Notes: generated by a model not told the origin, from the letters alone. Counted from the stretch's first letter, positions 36,984 through 46,008 are shown. The stretch is DNA of 64,000 nt from Chaenocephalus aceratus (GCA_023974075.1 CM043808.1:24807578-24871577); one strand, 5' to 3'. Numbers and translations are program-made.

Positions 36984-37625
36984 GGAACATAGCCTGATAA
37001 TAAAGACATATTCATAATATTTAATAAAGAAGTGATAATTAATGGAAAAACTTCCTTCAACAGCTTAGTTGGAATTGGGTCTAACATGCACGTTGATGGT
37101 TTAGAAGAGAGAATCATTGAATGTAATTGTTCAAGGTTTATGGCTGAAAAGCATTCTAGTTTACTATCTAGTGTAATATTAGAACTTAGGTTTCCGGGAG
37201 CTGTTGATAACACTATACTGGTCAAAGGCAAGAGGTCATTAATTTTGTTTCTAAGAGTAACAATTTTATCGTTAAAAAAGCACATAAAATCATTACTACT
37301 GAGTGCTATGGGAATAGAAGGCTCAATGGAGCTGTGGCTCTCTGTCAGCCTGGCTACAGTGCTGAAAAGAAATCTTGCATTATTCTTATTCTCATCTATA
37401 AGAATCTGTCAGGGAAGTCAGAATGTTTAGAAGAAGTGACACTGTCCCTATCTGACGCCTGTTTAGTAATAGTAATCATAGTTTCAATCACATTAGTATG
37501 CATAGAAAGTGACAGGTGGACCCAATTATGCAAATGAGCTAAGTCCGTCTCCCATTGGCCAATGAGCTAAGTCCCGCCTCCCATGTCCCGCCTCCCATTC
37601 TTTGATGTCAGATTGGCGTGAAAGC

Positions 37626-37910
37626 CCCCCCCCCCCCCCCCCCCCGGCGTGATTCTTTTGTTGTATCAATTAAGATAGTTAAGGTATTTTACCCCTGACC
37701 CTGAGAGTGGAGTAATTGCCCCGCAATTAGATTAGCCCCAGGCACCCCCTTTGTGTATAGGTATTTTGTTGCATTGATTAAGGTATCTGACCCCTGACCC
37801 CGAGAGTGGAGTAATTGCCCTGCAATTAGATTACCCCCAGGCAGTCCCTTTGTTGTATAGGTATTTTGATGTATTGAATAAGATAGTCTCTTTGATCCCT
37901 GCCCCTTAGA
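37626..37910. repeat. Poly(C) tract and three ~103-bp direct repeats
   Basis: A run of about 20 C is followed by units beginning near 37654, 37761 and 37861. Each has ttttg-ttgtat-ttaag, then cccctgaccc, gagagtggagtaattgccc and gcaattagatta; the third is shorter. They lie just upstream of the first small virus-like ORF and could be subterminal repeats of the Polinton-like element (inference). Confidence 0.7.
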
Positions 37911-37991
37911 GCCTTTTGTTGTCTAATCTAATTAGCCTTTGATGCCTGCCCTTTGATGTGATGTGTAATTTCACACTGATGAAAGCCTCTG

Positions 37992-37998
37992 TATAAAT
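37992..37998 (+). promoter_or_regulatory. TATA box upstream of the 38045 ORF
   Basis: TATAAAT, 47 bp before the start codon at 38045, with a C-rich leader between. Confidence 0.5.
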
Positions 37999-38044
37999 GC
38001 CTACCCTCCCAGCCTCCCTCCTTTGCCCCACCCCTCCTGAGGCT

Positions 38045-38221
38045 ATGGCAATCAGAGGAGTGTATAGAGATATGCTCAAAACTAAATTTAAAAAAGACAG
38101 ACAATTCAGTTTACCAAGTCAACCGACTGAAGCGCCAGTCAAGAAACGAATGCAGCATCGGGGGATGGGTTCAGAGTACAGCCTCTTTCTGGTCATGTGT
38201 GTTGGAGGAGGGGCTCTGTAA
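38045..38221 (+). CDS. Small basic protein of the Polinton-like element (58 aa)
   Basis: Unknown protein. Residues 1-40 are basic (RDMLKTKFKKDRQ and VKKRMQHRG) and the last ~15 residues are hydrophobic and Gly-rich (LFLVMCVGGGAL). A frame open from 37997 would add 16 residues, but the internal ATG lies downstream of the TATA box at a spacing like the other genes of the block, so 38045 is preferred. Basic, small virion proteins are common in related DNA viruses; that role is only a guess. Confidence 0.45.
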   Translation: MAIRGVYRDMLKTKFKKDRQFSLPSQPTEAPVKKRMQHRGMGSEYSLFLVMCVGGGAL

Positions 38222-38327
38222 GGAAGTCTGAAGGAAGGGGGATATATTCCCCCCCCCCGTTTGTGTACTTTCAAATTATAGCTCACTCAAGATGGTGTCT
38301 CCAAAATGACAGGTTTTGCATACATAA

Positions 38328-38430
38328 AAAGTGTATCTTACAGTTCCTTTAGTTGTAGGATTGTGAACTAATGTATAATTACTTTTATTAACTATAGGTT
38401 TGCATCCATTAAAGTGTATCTTACAGTTCC
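38328..38430 (+). promoter_or_regulatory. Two copies of the AAAGTGTATCTTACAGTTCC motif
   Basis: Identical 20-mers at 38328-38347 and 38411-38430. Closely related forms occur three more times at 43702, 43882 and 43997 in the same element. The position in gene-free DNA suggests a control site (inference). Confidence 0.6.
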
Positions 38431-38484
38431 TTTGTGAGTGAATTACACATAAATATGCAGAGTGTCACTAATATATATATATAT

Positions 38485-38800
38485 TCTTTTATTTAACTAG
38501 GTAAAAAAACCTGGCCAAGAAGGGCAGCATGTACAAAGTTACAACATATAAAACACAGACATGAAAGGCAGACAAATACAGCTGTAAAACACAAATAAAA
38601 TGGCACATTAGCCAGTCAATATGCGAAGTAAAACAAACTACTAAAATCATTCAAAAACTGGCAACATTTAAAACGATTTCAGGATATACGAGCACTCACA
38701 TCGACCAAAACTAAAAAAGTGTTACGCAGTGACTGACATTCTGTTGGGAGTTCACACCCGAGCTGCTGTAGGGAGTTGAGTATGTTATGGCTCTCGGGGG
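38485..38800. repeat. Interspersed repeat inside the Polinton-like block
   Basis: It starts after an AT dinucleotide run with ttttatttaactaggtaaaa, then ctggccaagaagggcagcat. This sequence class is dispersed in teleost genomes. It has no coding potential, and the right boundary is uncertain. Confidence 0.45.
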
Positions 38801-39174
38801 ATGGTGGGTTAAGAGACAGATTCTTAGTTTTTGGACTGCCTCAGGGGGTTAACGAAATCTACTAAAACAAAGTACTTCATTATCTACTTTTTTCAGCTTT
38901 TATACACAAAAGTGCAGGGAAGGTAGGCAGATTTAGAACACTATATGTGCGATAGTGTTAGTGTTCCCTGCCCTTAATGGCAGCATTAGGAAGAGTTTTT
39001 ATTTATTTTTGATTACTTTTTCGTTAAAGTATGTTTTATTTTAATTTTACTTGATATAGTGTGTCCTTCCTTTTATTATTCTCTGCTTGGAGAAATGTTG
39101 TATATACATATCAATAAAATGCATTGTAAGAAAAACTGTTGTACTCATTACCTCATTGGGCTGTAACAGGAAAC

Positions 39175-40188
39175 ATGTCTGAGAAACGTGTTATGCATAG
39201 GGTGTATTACACTCCATCTAATCCAGGGAGTTTAGGAGGTGTGGATAAACTCCATAGAGCTGTACAGAATGAAATGGGTAAACAAGTAAATGTAGAGAAA
39301 GTCAGAGAATATTTATCGGAGCAGGATGCATATACTTTGCATAAGCCGGCACGGGTGCATTTTGTAAGAAACAGAGTTTTTGTACTCAGACCGCTACAAC
39401 AATTTCAAGCAGATCTCTGCGATATGCAGTCGCTGTCTGAATATAATGATGGTTTTAATTATTTGTTAACAGTCGTAGACGTATTTTCGAAAAAAGCCTA
39501 TGCTCAAGCATTAAAAAAGAAGTCGGGTATTGAGGTTACCAAGGCCTTTGATACAATTTTAACACACAGCGAGATTCCTATAAAGATATAAACAGACGTG
39601 GGGAAAGAGTTCTTTAATAAAGTTTTTCAAAACTTGTTGAAGAAAAGAGGTATTGCACATTATGCAACAGCCAGTGACATGAAGGCATGTGTGGTAGAGA
39701 GATTTAACCGTACGCTGAAAACTAAAATGTGGAGGTATTTTACAGCTAAAAACACTCATAGATATATAGACGTCTTACCTGAACTAATTGAAAGTTACAA
39801 TAATAGTTATCACCGAAGTATTAAAATGACGCCAATGCAGGTGACAAAGGAAAATGTGGCTCAAGTGTTTCGGAACCTGTATACCCCCTCGAGCCAACGT
39901 AAAAAAGCTGCTGCCAAAATGAACTTTAAGGAGGGCGAACTTGTAAGGATATCCAAATTGAGAGGGGTATTTGATAAAAAATATGAGCAGAGTTATACTG
40001 ACGAACTATTTACGGTGTCTGAAGGCTTACCTCGGCAGTCACCTGTTTACAAGCTCAAAGATTATGATGGAGAAGAGAACAAGGGGACTTTTTATGAGAA
40101 AGAGTTACAAAAAGTGAAGATAGCCAATGACAAGGCTTTTCAAGTCGAGAACATTCTAAAAAGGCGTGTGGTGAGAGGGAAAAAATAA
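39175..40188 (+). pseudogene. Polinton-type integrase with one in-frame stop
   Basis: Retroviral-type integrase used by Polintons/adintoviruses to insert double-stranded DNA genomes. The start at 39175 (MSEKRVM) is preferred over an upstream ATG at 39139. Catalytic residues are visible: Asp in QADLCDMQ, Asp in TDVGKEF and Glu in VVERFNRTLK. A C-terminal basic, SH3/chromo-like segment includes YEQSYTDELFTVSE. A TAA at 39589-39591 splits the frame just before the second catalytic Asp; otherwise reading continues in the same frame to 40186. The single lesion suggests recent loss. An AATAAA at 39113 lies upstream and probably ends the preceding transcription unit. Confidence 0.8.
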
Positions 40189-40258
40189 ATGTTTGTATCT
40201 TGGCATAATTGGCCCGAAAAATGTAACAGCTGGGTTGATGCAGACGAAATCAAAGATG

Positions 40259-40445
40259 TATAAAAGCAAACAGAATCAACGCTCAGTCCTTCATTACAGC
40301 CATGGCAAAATTATTTCAGGTGACTCTGGCTTTATTAGGAAAACAAACATATAATACAAATGGGTTAGGGGTTAAATGTAATCATCGTGGACTTAATAGT
40401 CTAACAAAATACTTTTATCTGAATACATTTGTTCTTTTTAAGAGC
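40259..40445 (+). pseudogene. TATA box and short ORF cut by the Rex3 insertion
   Basis: TATAAAAG at 40259-40266 lies 36 bp before an ATG at 40302 in an acagccATGG context like the other genes of this block. The frame runs about 48 codons (starts MAKLFQVTLALL) into the Rex3 LINE. The bases beyond the insertion at 41849 reach a stop almost at once, so the ancestral ORF was short. Function unknown. Confidence 0.45.
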
Positions 40446-41835
40446 CATCCATCCATCCATCTTCTCCCGCTTATCCGTGGTCGGGTCGCGGGGGTAGCAG
40501 TTCCAGCAGAGAGCCCCAAACTTTCTTTTCCCTGGCGACATCAACCAGCTCTGACTGGGGGATCCCAAGGCGCTCCCAGGCCAGCGAAGAGATATAATCC
40601 CTCCACCTGGTCCTAGGTCTACCCCTTGGTCTCTTCCCAGCTGGACGTGCCTGGAACACCTCCCTAGGGAGGCGCCCAGGTGGCATCCTAACTAGGTGCC
40701 CGAACCACCTCAACTGGCTTCTTTCGACGCGAAGGAGGAGCGGCTCAACTCCGAGTCCCTCCCTGATGACCGAACTTCTCACCTTATCCCTAAGGGAGAC
40801 ACCAGCCACCCGGCGGAGGAAACCCATCTCGGCCGCTTGTATCCGCGATCTCGTTCTTTCGGTCATGACCCATCCTTCATGACCATAGGTGAGGGTAGGA
40901 ACGAAAATGGCCCGGTAGACAGAGAGCTTTGCCTTCTGGCTCAGCTCCCTTTTCGTCACAACGGTGCGGTAAAGCGACTGCAGTACCGCTCCTGCTGCTC
41001 CGATTCTCCGGCCCATCTCACGCTCCATTGTTCCCTCACTCGAGAACAAGCCCCCGAGATACTTGAACTCCTTCACTTGGGGTAAGGACTCATTCCCTAC
41101 TTGGAGTGGACAGTCCATCGGTTTCCTGCTGAGAACCATGGCCTCAGATTTGGAGGTGCTGATCCTCATCCCAGCCGCTTCACACTCGGTTGCGAACCGA
41201 TCCAGTGAGTGCTGAAGGTCGCAGACCGATGAAGCCATCAGAACCACATCATCTGCAAAAAGCAGTGGTGCAATCCTTAGTCCACCGAACTGCAGACCCC
41301 CTCCCCCACGACTACGCCTCGAAATCCGATCCATGTATATTACAAAGCGCAGCCCTGGCGGAGGTCAACCCTCACCGGAAATGGGTCCGACTTACTGCCG
41401 AGGACCCGGACACAGCTCTCGCTTTGGGAGTACAGAGCTTGGATGGCCCTGAGTAGAGACCCCCTCACCCCATACTCCCGCAGCACCTCCCACAGTAACT
41501 CCCTGGGAACTCGGTCATACGCCTTCTCCAAGTCTACAAAACACATGTAGACCGGATAAGCGTACTCCCAAGCCCCCTCCAGGATCCTTGCGAGAGTAAA
41601 AAGCTGATCCGTCGTTCCACGACCAGGACGGAATCCGCATTGTTCCTCCTCAATCTGAGGTTCGACAATCGGCCTGACCCTCCTTTCGAGTACCTTGGAG
41701 TAAACTTTCCCGGGGAGGCTGAGTAGTGTGATGCCTCTGTAATTGGCACACACCCTCTGATCCCCCTTTTTAAAAAGGGGAACCACCACCCCGGTCTGCC
41801 ACTCCTTCGGTACTGTTTCCGACTTCCACGCAACG
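40446..41835 (-). mobile_element. Rex3 LINE (RTE clade), 5'-truncated
   Basis: A minus-strand LINE ending in (GATG)n, the tail characteristic of Rex3. A 13-bp duplication, tctttttaagagc, flanks it exactly at 40433-40445 and 41836-41848. The interrupted DNA is the Polinton-like element, so Rex3 arrived later. Confidence 0.85.
40471..41789 (-). pseudogene. Rex3 reverse transcriptase remnant
   Basis: 41340-41789 encodes early RT motifs (FRPGRGTTDQLF, VDLEKAYDRVPRE, VDLRQGCAL). 40471-41334 continues with PLLFADDVVLMA, containing the active site ADD, and the C-terminal GKRPRGRPRTRWRDYIS block. A short deletion near 41337 removes part of the region between RQGCAL and the next helix and shifts the frame. 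The endonuclease is missing. Confidence 0.85.
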
Positions 41836-41848
41836 TCTTTTTAAGAGC

Positions 41849-42374
41849 ACTTTTTGAAATTATTTATTAATTATTTCAGTGGAACAATACAGTTTTTGTT
41901 AACATTAACGCTTTCTTCTCTTTTTCTTGTGTTACTAAGATACTTTTAGACACACTTTGGTGTATGCAACACTTGTTCAGATAAACAAGGTTTTTTCTTT
42001 TCTGATAAACTTACATATTTTAGTTATTTTATGTTACCAAGATACATTGAGATATACCCTGATGTACGCAACACTTAACAAAGGGTATAATATGAAGTAG
42101 TTGGTAAGGAAGGGGTTTTTCTTTAAGGGTGCAAAACTTTAGAACAGGGTAAAATATTCATTAATTTGTATTGAATTGAGTTTTCTTTTTTTGATTTTCA
42201 ACATACTATATGACTTTTCCATATTTCTGACATACTATACTTTTTTGACTTTTTTCTGTAGAATCTTGACAAAACTATTACTTGTTCTTAAATGATGACC
42301 TATTGATGGAGATGAGATGAAAAAGCTACAACGCTTAAAGAACTTTTTTCTAAAAACTCTCAATTCTATAATTG
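41849..42374 (+). other. Gene-free AT-rich spacer with an imperfect direct repeat
   Basis: About 41936-41990 and 42038-42140 share ttac(t/c)aagatac, then a 'tgatgtatgcaacactt'-like block and a tttttcttt tract. No ORF is supportable. It resembles the repeated intergenic DNA elsewhere in the Polinton-like block. Confidence 0.5.
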
Positions 42375-42465
42375 ACTCCCCCATTCAACGCAATGAGCCT
42401 CACCCTCCACTCAGCAAATCATCTAAAATGAAGGACCTCGCTAAGACGACCGTTGTAAACTAGCC
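42375..42465 (+). promoter_or_regulatory. Promoter-leader block, copy 1
   Basis: Contains caacgcaatgagcct, ctcagcaaatcatctaaaat, gaaggac and gaccgtt, then aaactagccATGG. The same ordered landmarks occur before the ORF at 44192. The TATA-like core here is altered (tctaaaat), so its strength is doubtful. Confidence 0.65.
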
Positions 42466-42969
42466 ATGGAGCAGAGAAAAGCCAAGACTCCCCCTGCGAG
42501 TTGCAGCCAGGAACAGACTACTGGACTACCATCATCACCACTAAGGAGGAAACCCGAATCTTGCAATACTACTGCTGATGATTTTGCTCCTTGGGCCAAA
42601 ACGTCTCTGTTTATGGACACAGTGAAAGCGGTGTTGGTTGATATTGTGGAGAGGGTGATACATCGGTACAGAGAAGAAATATGCAACGGGTGCCGAGTCA
42701 GTCACCCCGGCCAGAGGCAACACGATTTTCTGAATGACATGTCCGATTTTTACTTCAGAAACAATTACAACACGTTAATGAAAAGACTCTGGCTCACCGA
42801 CTTCATTACTGAGATCGACCAGACTCTTAATGATAAAGACATTTTCACGGATGATTGGAGGATCCAAGGCGCTTCGGAGGCTTTTCTTCACAATCTCAAA
42901 AATTGCAGATGCCTCAAGGAGAGACTTGAAAAGATCCATGCCGAGTTGGATGGAGAAGAAGAAGACTAA
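42466..42969 (+). CDS. Unknown Polinton-block protein with a CCHH motif (167 aa)
   Basis: Not recognised. Residues 1-40 are polar and Pro/Ser-rich. From about 45 on, the protein is predicted helical. A C-x2-C-x3-H-x5-H cluster (C73, C76, H80, H86; ICNGCRVSHPGQRQH) could bind zinc. The tail is acidic (ELDGEEED). The start is supported by the conserved tagccATGG leader shared with the gene at 44192. The frame is intact in an otherwise decaying element. Confidence 0.6.
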   Translation: MEQRKAKTPPASCSQEQTTGLPSSPLRRKPESCNTTADDFAPWAKTSLFMDTVKAVLVDIVERVIHRYREEICNGCRVSHPGQRQHDFLNDMSDFYFRNNYNTLMKRLWLTDFITEIDQTLNDKDIFTDDWRIQGASEAFLHNLKNCRCLKERLEKIHAELDGEEED

Positions 42970-43040
42970 CAACCAGCAGTTGGATGGAGAAGCCAGGGAC
43001 TTGTTCGATACATTGACTTTTTTCTTTAAGTAAAATAAAA

Positions 43041-43505
43041 ATGGGAAACTACTATGCAAAACGCTCTGTATATATTGATCATAATGTAGTCATTACCCTT
43101 TTAATAAGTGTGGTGATGGGGACGATTGAAAACAGAACGAGTAGTGACCCCTGTGTACAAAGAATGGCCGAAGTTTGTAAACTGGAAGACATTTTGGATA
43201 TCGTTCATTCTGGCAGTACTATTCGGGGTCATTGGGAAACGATTGTAAACGAAACATTTAAAGTGGTCCTGGAATCTTCATTTTCCGAAACATTCTGTAA
43301 CATTACCTCAGAAATGAAACAAACATCAAAAGTGTATCATGTGCTCTCATCGTATGCTCTGTTTGTAGATGTAATGCATCTTTGCGTCGAAAACAGCATA
43401 CACGTGAATATTTTGACTGAAGTGAAAAAACTCCATCACGATATCTCCAGTAATATGGGGAATGCTAAGCTGGAGACTGTCCTGGGGATGCTACAATCAG
43501 TATAA
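43041..43505 (+). CDS. Unknown helical protein of the Polinton block (154 aa)
   Basis: Not recognised with certainty. It lies 71 bp after the previous gene. It is predicted all-helical, with a hydrophobic stretch near the start (VVITLLISVVMG) and a central VLSSYALFVDVMHLC segment. The size and helix pattern loosely recall Bcl-2-fold regulators, which some large DNA viruses carry, but the NWGR signature is absent, so this is only a hypothesis. The frame is complete. Confidence 0.5.
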   Translation: MGNYYAKRSVYIDHNVVITLLISVVMGTIENRTSSDPCVQRMAEVCKLEDILDIVHSGSTIRGHWETIVNETFKVVLESSFSETFCNITSEMKQTSKVYHVLSSYALFVDVMHLCVENSIHVNILTEVKKLHHDISSNMGNAKLETVLGMLQSV

Positions 43506-43654
43506 CTATTGATTTTGTGTGTGAAAAAAAAAAAAAAAGTGTTTTTTTACATCTAAAAACTGTTGTCATCATTATAGCAAGGGGAGCGTGTCTGATACAT
43601 GTGTATTACAGTCCTTCTTGTTGTGTTTTTCAGTGTTTTCTGTGTGTCTGTACA

Positions 43655-44105
43655 CACAAAGCACACTTCATTATCTACTTTTCAGCTTTTTTAAAAAGAA
43701 AAAAGTGTATCTTTCGGTAACTTTCTCAGAGAATTTAAGCATACATCTGTCAAATGTTCAAAACAGCCTTGTTTCACTGAAATACCCTCAAAATGACAAA
43801 CTGCCATTAAGAGTCAGATTCTTAACCAAATCTACTGACACAAAGTATACTTCATTATCTACTTTTCAGCTTTTAAATACAAAAGTGTATCTTTCGGTAA
43901 CCTTCTTGAGAGAATTAAGCATAAATCTGTCAAAGATTCTTAACGAAATCTACTGACACAAAGTACTTCATTATCTACTTTTCAGCTTTTATACACAAAG
44001 TGTATCTTTCAGTAACTTTCTCAGAGAATTTAAGCATAAATCTGTCAAATGTTCAAAACTGCCTTGTTTCACTGAAATACCCTCAAAATGACAAACTGTA
44101 CTTTC
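43655..44105 (+). repeat. Three tandem intergenic units with the AAAGTGTATCTTTC motif
   Basis: Units start near 43655, 43841 and 43958. Each has cttcattatctacttttcag, then the motif (43702, 43882, 43997), gagaatttaagcat and atctgtcaaa. Units 1 and 3 also share a 'gtttcactgaaataccctca' part that unit 2 lacks. Part of the same unit also stands upstream of the integrase at 38850-38910, where the motif is degraded. Short frames across this stretch (43588-44182) are repeat-derived. Confidence 0.8.
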
Positions 44106-44115
44106 TACAGATGAA

Positions 44116-44191
44116 GCCTCCCACTCAACGCAATATGTCCCACCCACTCAGCAAATCATATAAAACTAAGGACGACCGTTAAAAACTAGCC
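44116..44191 (+). promoter_or_regulatory. Promoter-leader block, copy 2, with TATA box
   Basis: Similar to 42375-42465; here the core reads atcatataaaac (TATA near 44157), about 30 bp before the ATG at 44192. The gaccgtt and aactagccATGG landmarks are conserved. Confidence 0.65.
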
Positions 44192-45187
44192 ATGGATCTG
44201 AGAAAAACCAAGTCTGATGTAGCCTGCCCTTATTATCACCAGGATAATGGATATGGGCTTAATGACTGGATGTTACAAAGTAGGGGAGAGGATGTTCCCG
44301 AAGAAGAGCTCTCCTCTATATCATATCCATGTAAGGTCTTTAGGACAAAAGAGGACCATGATAACATGACATATGAAGAATATCTTTCTTTAAAAGATGG
44401 TATTATAGATAACCTTTATAGAAACAGTATATCTCATACCACTCGCCAAGATTGCAAACGACAATTAGCAGAAAAGAATAGAAAAAGTAAAGAAAAACGA
44501 AGAAAAAGAAAAAGCAACATGAAAAGGAGAAGAAAAATTAAAAGCAAACGCAGAATGCGAATGAAAAGAAAAGGGACCATAGGACGGAAAACTAAAAAGA
44601 CAAAAAGATGGAAGGTGAAAAGAAAAAGAAACAAAGTGAAGAAATTTAAACTAGAGGATGGTGTTGTAGAGCCATTACCGGATCATAATAATCTTATAGA
44701 TCATCTCCCGCTAACCGACTGCTGCGAATGTGTTGAACAAATACCAAAAGCAATGGCAGAACTTTGCTTCAGTATAATGAGAGAAAAAGCGCGATACTGT
44801 GGAATTGCCCAAATTGGCGACAGTGCCAGAATATGTATTAAAAGACTGTTGGAGGATCTCTATTCTAGTGTTGGTTGTCATTACAGCGAAGGATACGCCA
44901 AAACGTGTGACGACATAGACAAAGCTTTTGAAGACAATTATATGGTACCTGTCCTTACAGCTAAACAAATCCTACGCCAGGTATTTAACAGACCACAAGA
45001 AGCACAAGAAGTCCCAGAAAGGATTACATTCAGAGCTAATAATGGAGAAACCGAAGAAGAAGCAAAGCAGATTATAATCGTTGCGGGTGAAAGGATAGAG
45101 AATTTGCATGTGATGTTAATGCATTTATCTGATATAAAAAATGCATTCGTATACTTCCAAGAGACCCCAAATTTGTCTCATGGATAG
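44192..45187 (+). CDS. Unknown Polinton-block protein with a large basic region (331 aa)
   Basis: Not recognised. An N-terminal acidic/aromatic segment (residues 1-85) is followed by a very Lys/Arg-rich region at about 89-153 (KRRKRKSNMKRRRKIKSKRR in part), which should act as a nuclear/DNA-binding signal. A Cys-containing helical domain follows at about 165-331 (CCEC at 177-180, further Cys at 192, 203, 215, 229, 239). The first residues (MDLRKTKS) resemble those of the 42466 protein (MEQRKAKT), and the promoters are duplicated, but the rest shows no clear similarity. Confidence 0.6.
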   Translation: MDLRKTKSDVACPYYHQDNGYGLNDWMLQSRGEDVPEEELSSISYPCKVFRTKEDHDNMTYEEYLSLKDGIIDNLYRNSISHTTRQDCKRQLAEKNRKSKEKRRKRKSNMKRRRKIKSKRRMRMKRKGTIGRKTKKTKRWKVKRKRNKVKKFKLEDGVVEPLPDHNNLIDHLPLTDCCECVEQIPKAMAELCFSIMREKARYCGIAQIGDSARICIKRLLEDLYSSVGCHYSEGYAKTCDDIDKAFEDNYMVPVLTAKQILRQVFNRPQEAQEVPERITFRANNGETEEEAKQIIIVAGERIENLHVMLMHLSDIKNAFVYFQETPNLSHG

Positions 45188-45555
45188 CATTGTTATACTC
45201 TTCACCCAAGGCTTCAGTGAGTACTAACGGGATAAGTTCCTAGCGTTAGCTGGGAGATCGATCACTTTGCTAAACTACGCGGTAGCCTACTATTAAATCC
45301 ACGTAAACTACACATCACAGCCATGAGGCCAGATCAATGAAACCAGGATACATCCTTTACCGTAAAAACTGGATCCAAATACAGCTGCCCGTGTGCGCTT
45401 GATCAATACTTTCTGATGTTATATTTATGATATGCTACATATTAGCTAGGCTACATGGCCCTAACGTGTAAAGTTATACAAGCATTTGTACCAGTGCTTT
45501 TCACAAGTAGACTCTTTCAGAGTATAGGAGTGATTCAACAACAACAAAAAGACAT
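45188..45555. other. Spacer between the Polinton-like block and the hAT element
   Basis: No ORF or repeat could be supported. A possible splice acceptor (ctctttcag, ending about 45526) is discussed in the findings. Confidence 0.4.
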
Positions 45556-46008
45556 ATGAGAAGTAGGGGTGTAACGGTTCACAAACATTTCGGTTCGGTA
45601 CGTACCTCGGTTTTTAAGTCACGGTTCGGTTCGGTACGTTTTCGGTACAGCAGAAAAAATTATCACAAAACATAACATATTTTTTTTTAATTATTATTAA
45701 ACTGTGAATAATGTATTCACTCAAATAAATACAAAATATAATAAAATAAACATTAAGGTGCAGCATTTCGATGAACTGAAATAATCTGTATTTGAACTTT
45801 ACTGTACTCACAAAACATAAAATATTAGTTTTGGGTTTTTAATTATTATTAAACTATGAATATTCACTCAAATAAATATAAAATATAATAAAATAAACAT
45901 TAAGGTGCAGCTTTTCGATGAACTGAAATAATCTGTATTTGTACTGTACTGTACTAGTACCTAAGCAGCCAGTTTGACATTAGGACTTGCTTGTCATTTC
46001 ATGTTTTT

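Larger units (their letters stand above)
31470..37520 (-). pseudogene. L2 LINE ORF2 reverse transcriptase, interrupted
   Basis: The segment 31470-32585 and its open extension upstream encode the core [17 protein letters not shown], then [11 protein letters not shown], then the active site YADDTQLY, and the C-terminal [15 protein letters not shown] block typical of L2/CR1. A one-base shift disrupts the frame near 32760. At 32868/36989 the frame is broken by the LTR element. Upstream (36989-37520) the linker and early RT part continue (DPIPTKLLKEVFP). It is therefore a dead copy. Confidence 0.85.
29710..37535 (-). mobile_element. L2-clade LINE (Maui-like) split by two later insertions
   Basis: Minus-strand non-LTR retrotransposon. 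Its 3' tail is at 29710-29791, its 3' UTR at 29792-31469, and its ORF2 at 31470-32868, continuing at 36989 to about 37520. Between these, a 1.1-kb hAT element and a 4.1-kb LTR element have inserted, each with exact target duplications, so the L2 is older than both. The 5' end (endonuclease part) is missing near 37.53 kb; 5' truncation is normal for LINEs. Confidence 0.8.
37654..45187 (+). mobile_element. Maverick/Polinton (adintovirus-like) element, partial
   Basis: The block shows a compact, intronless, same-strand gene set that includes a retroviral-type integrase of the Polinton class. TATA boxes lie 37-53 bp before start codons and an intergenic motif recurs on both sides of the integrase. 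Polymerase B, packaging ATPase, protease and capsid genes are not in the window, and terminal inverted repeats were not found. It is therefore one end or a deletion remnant. Its limits are approximate: the L2 LINE on the left and the last intact ORF on the right. A Rex3 LINE interrupts it. Confidence 0.65.

Noticed and set aside
43517..44182. Short ORFs between the 43041 and 44192 genes
   Set aside because: They run through the repeated intergenic units and share their repeats rather than protein-like conservation.
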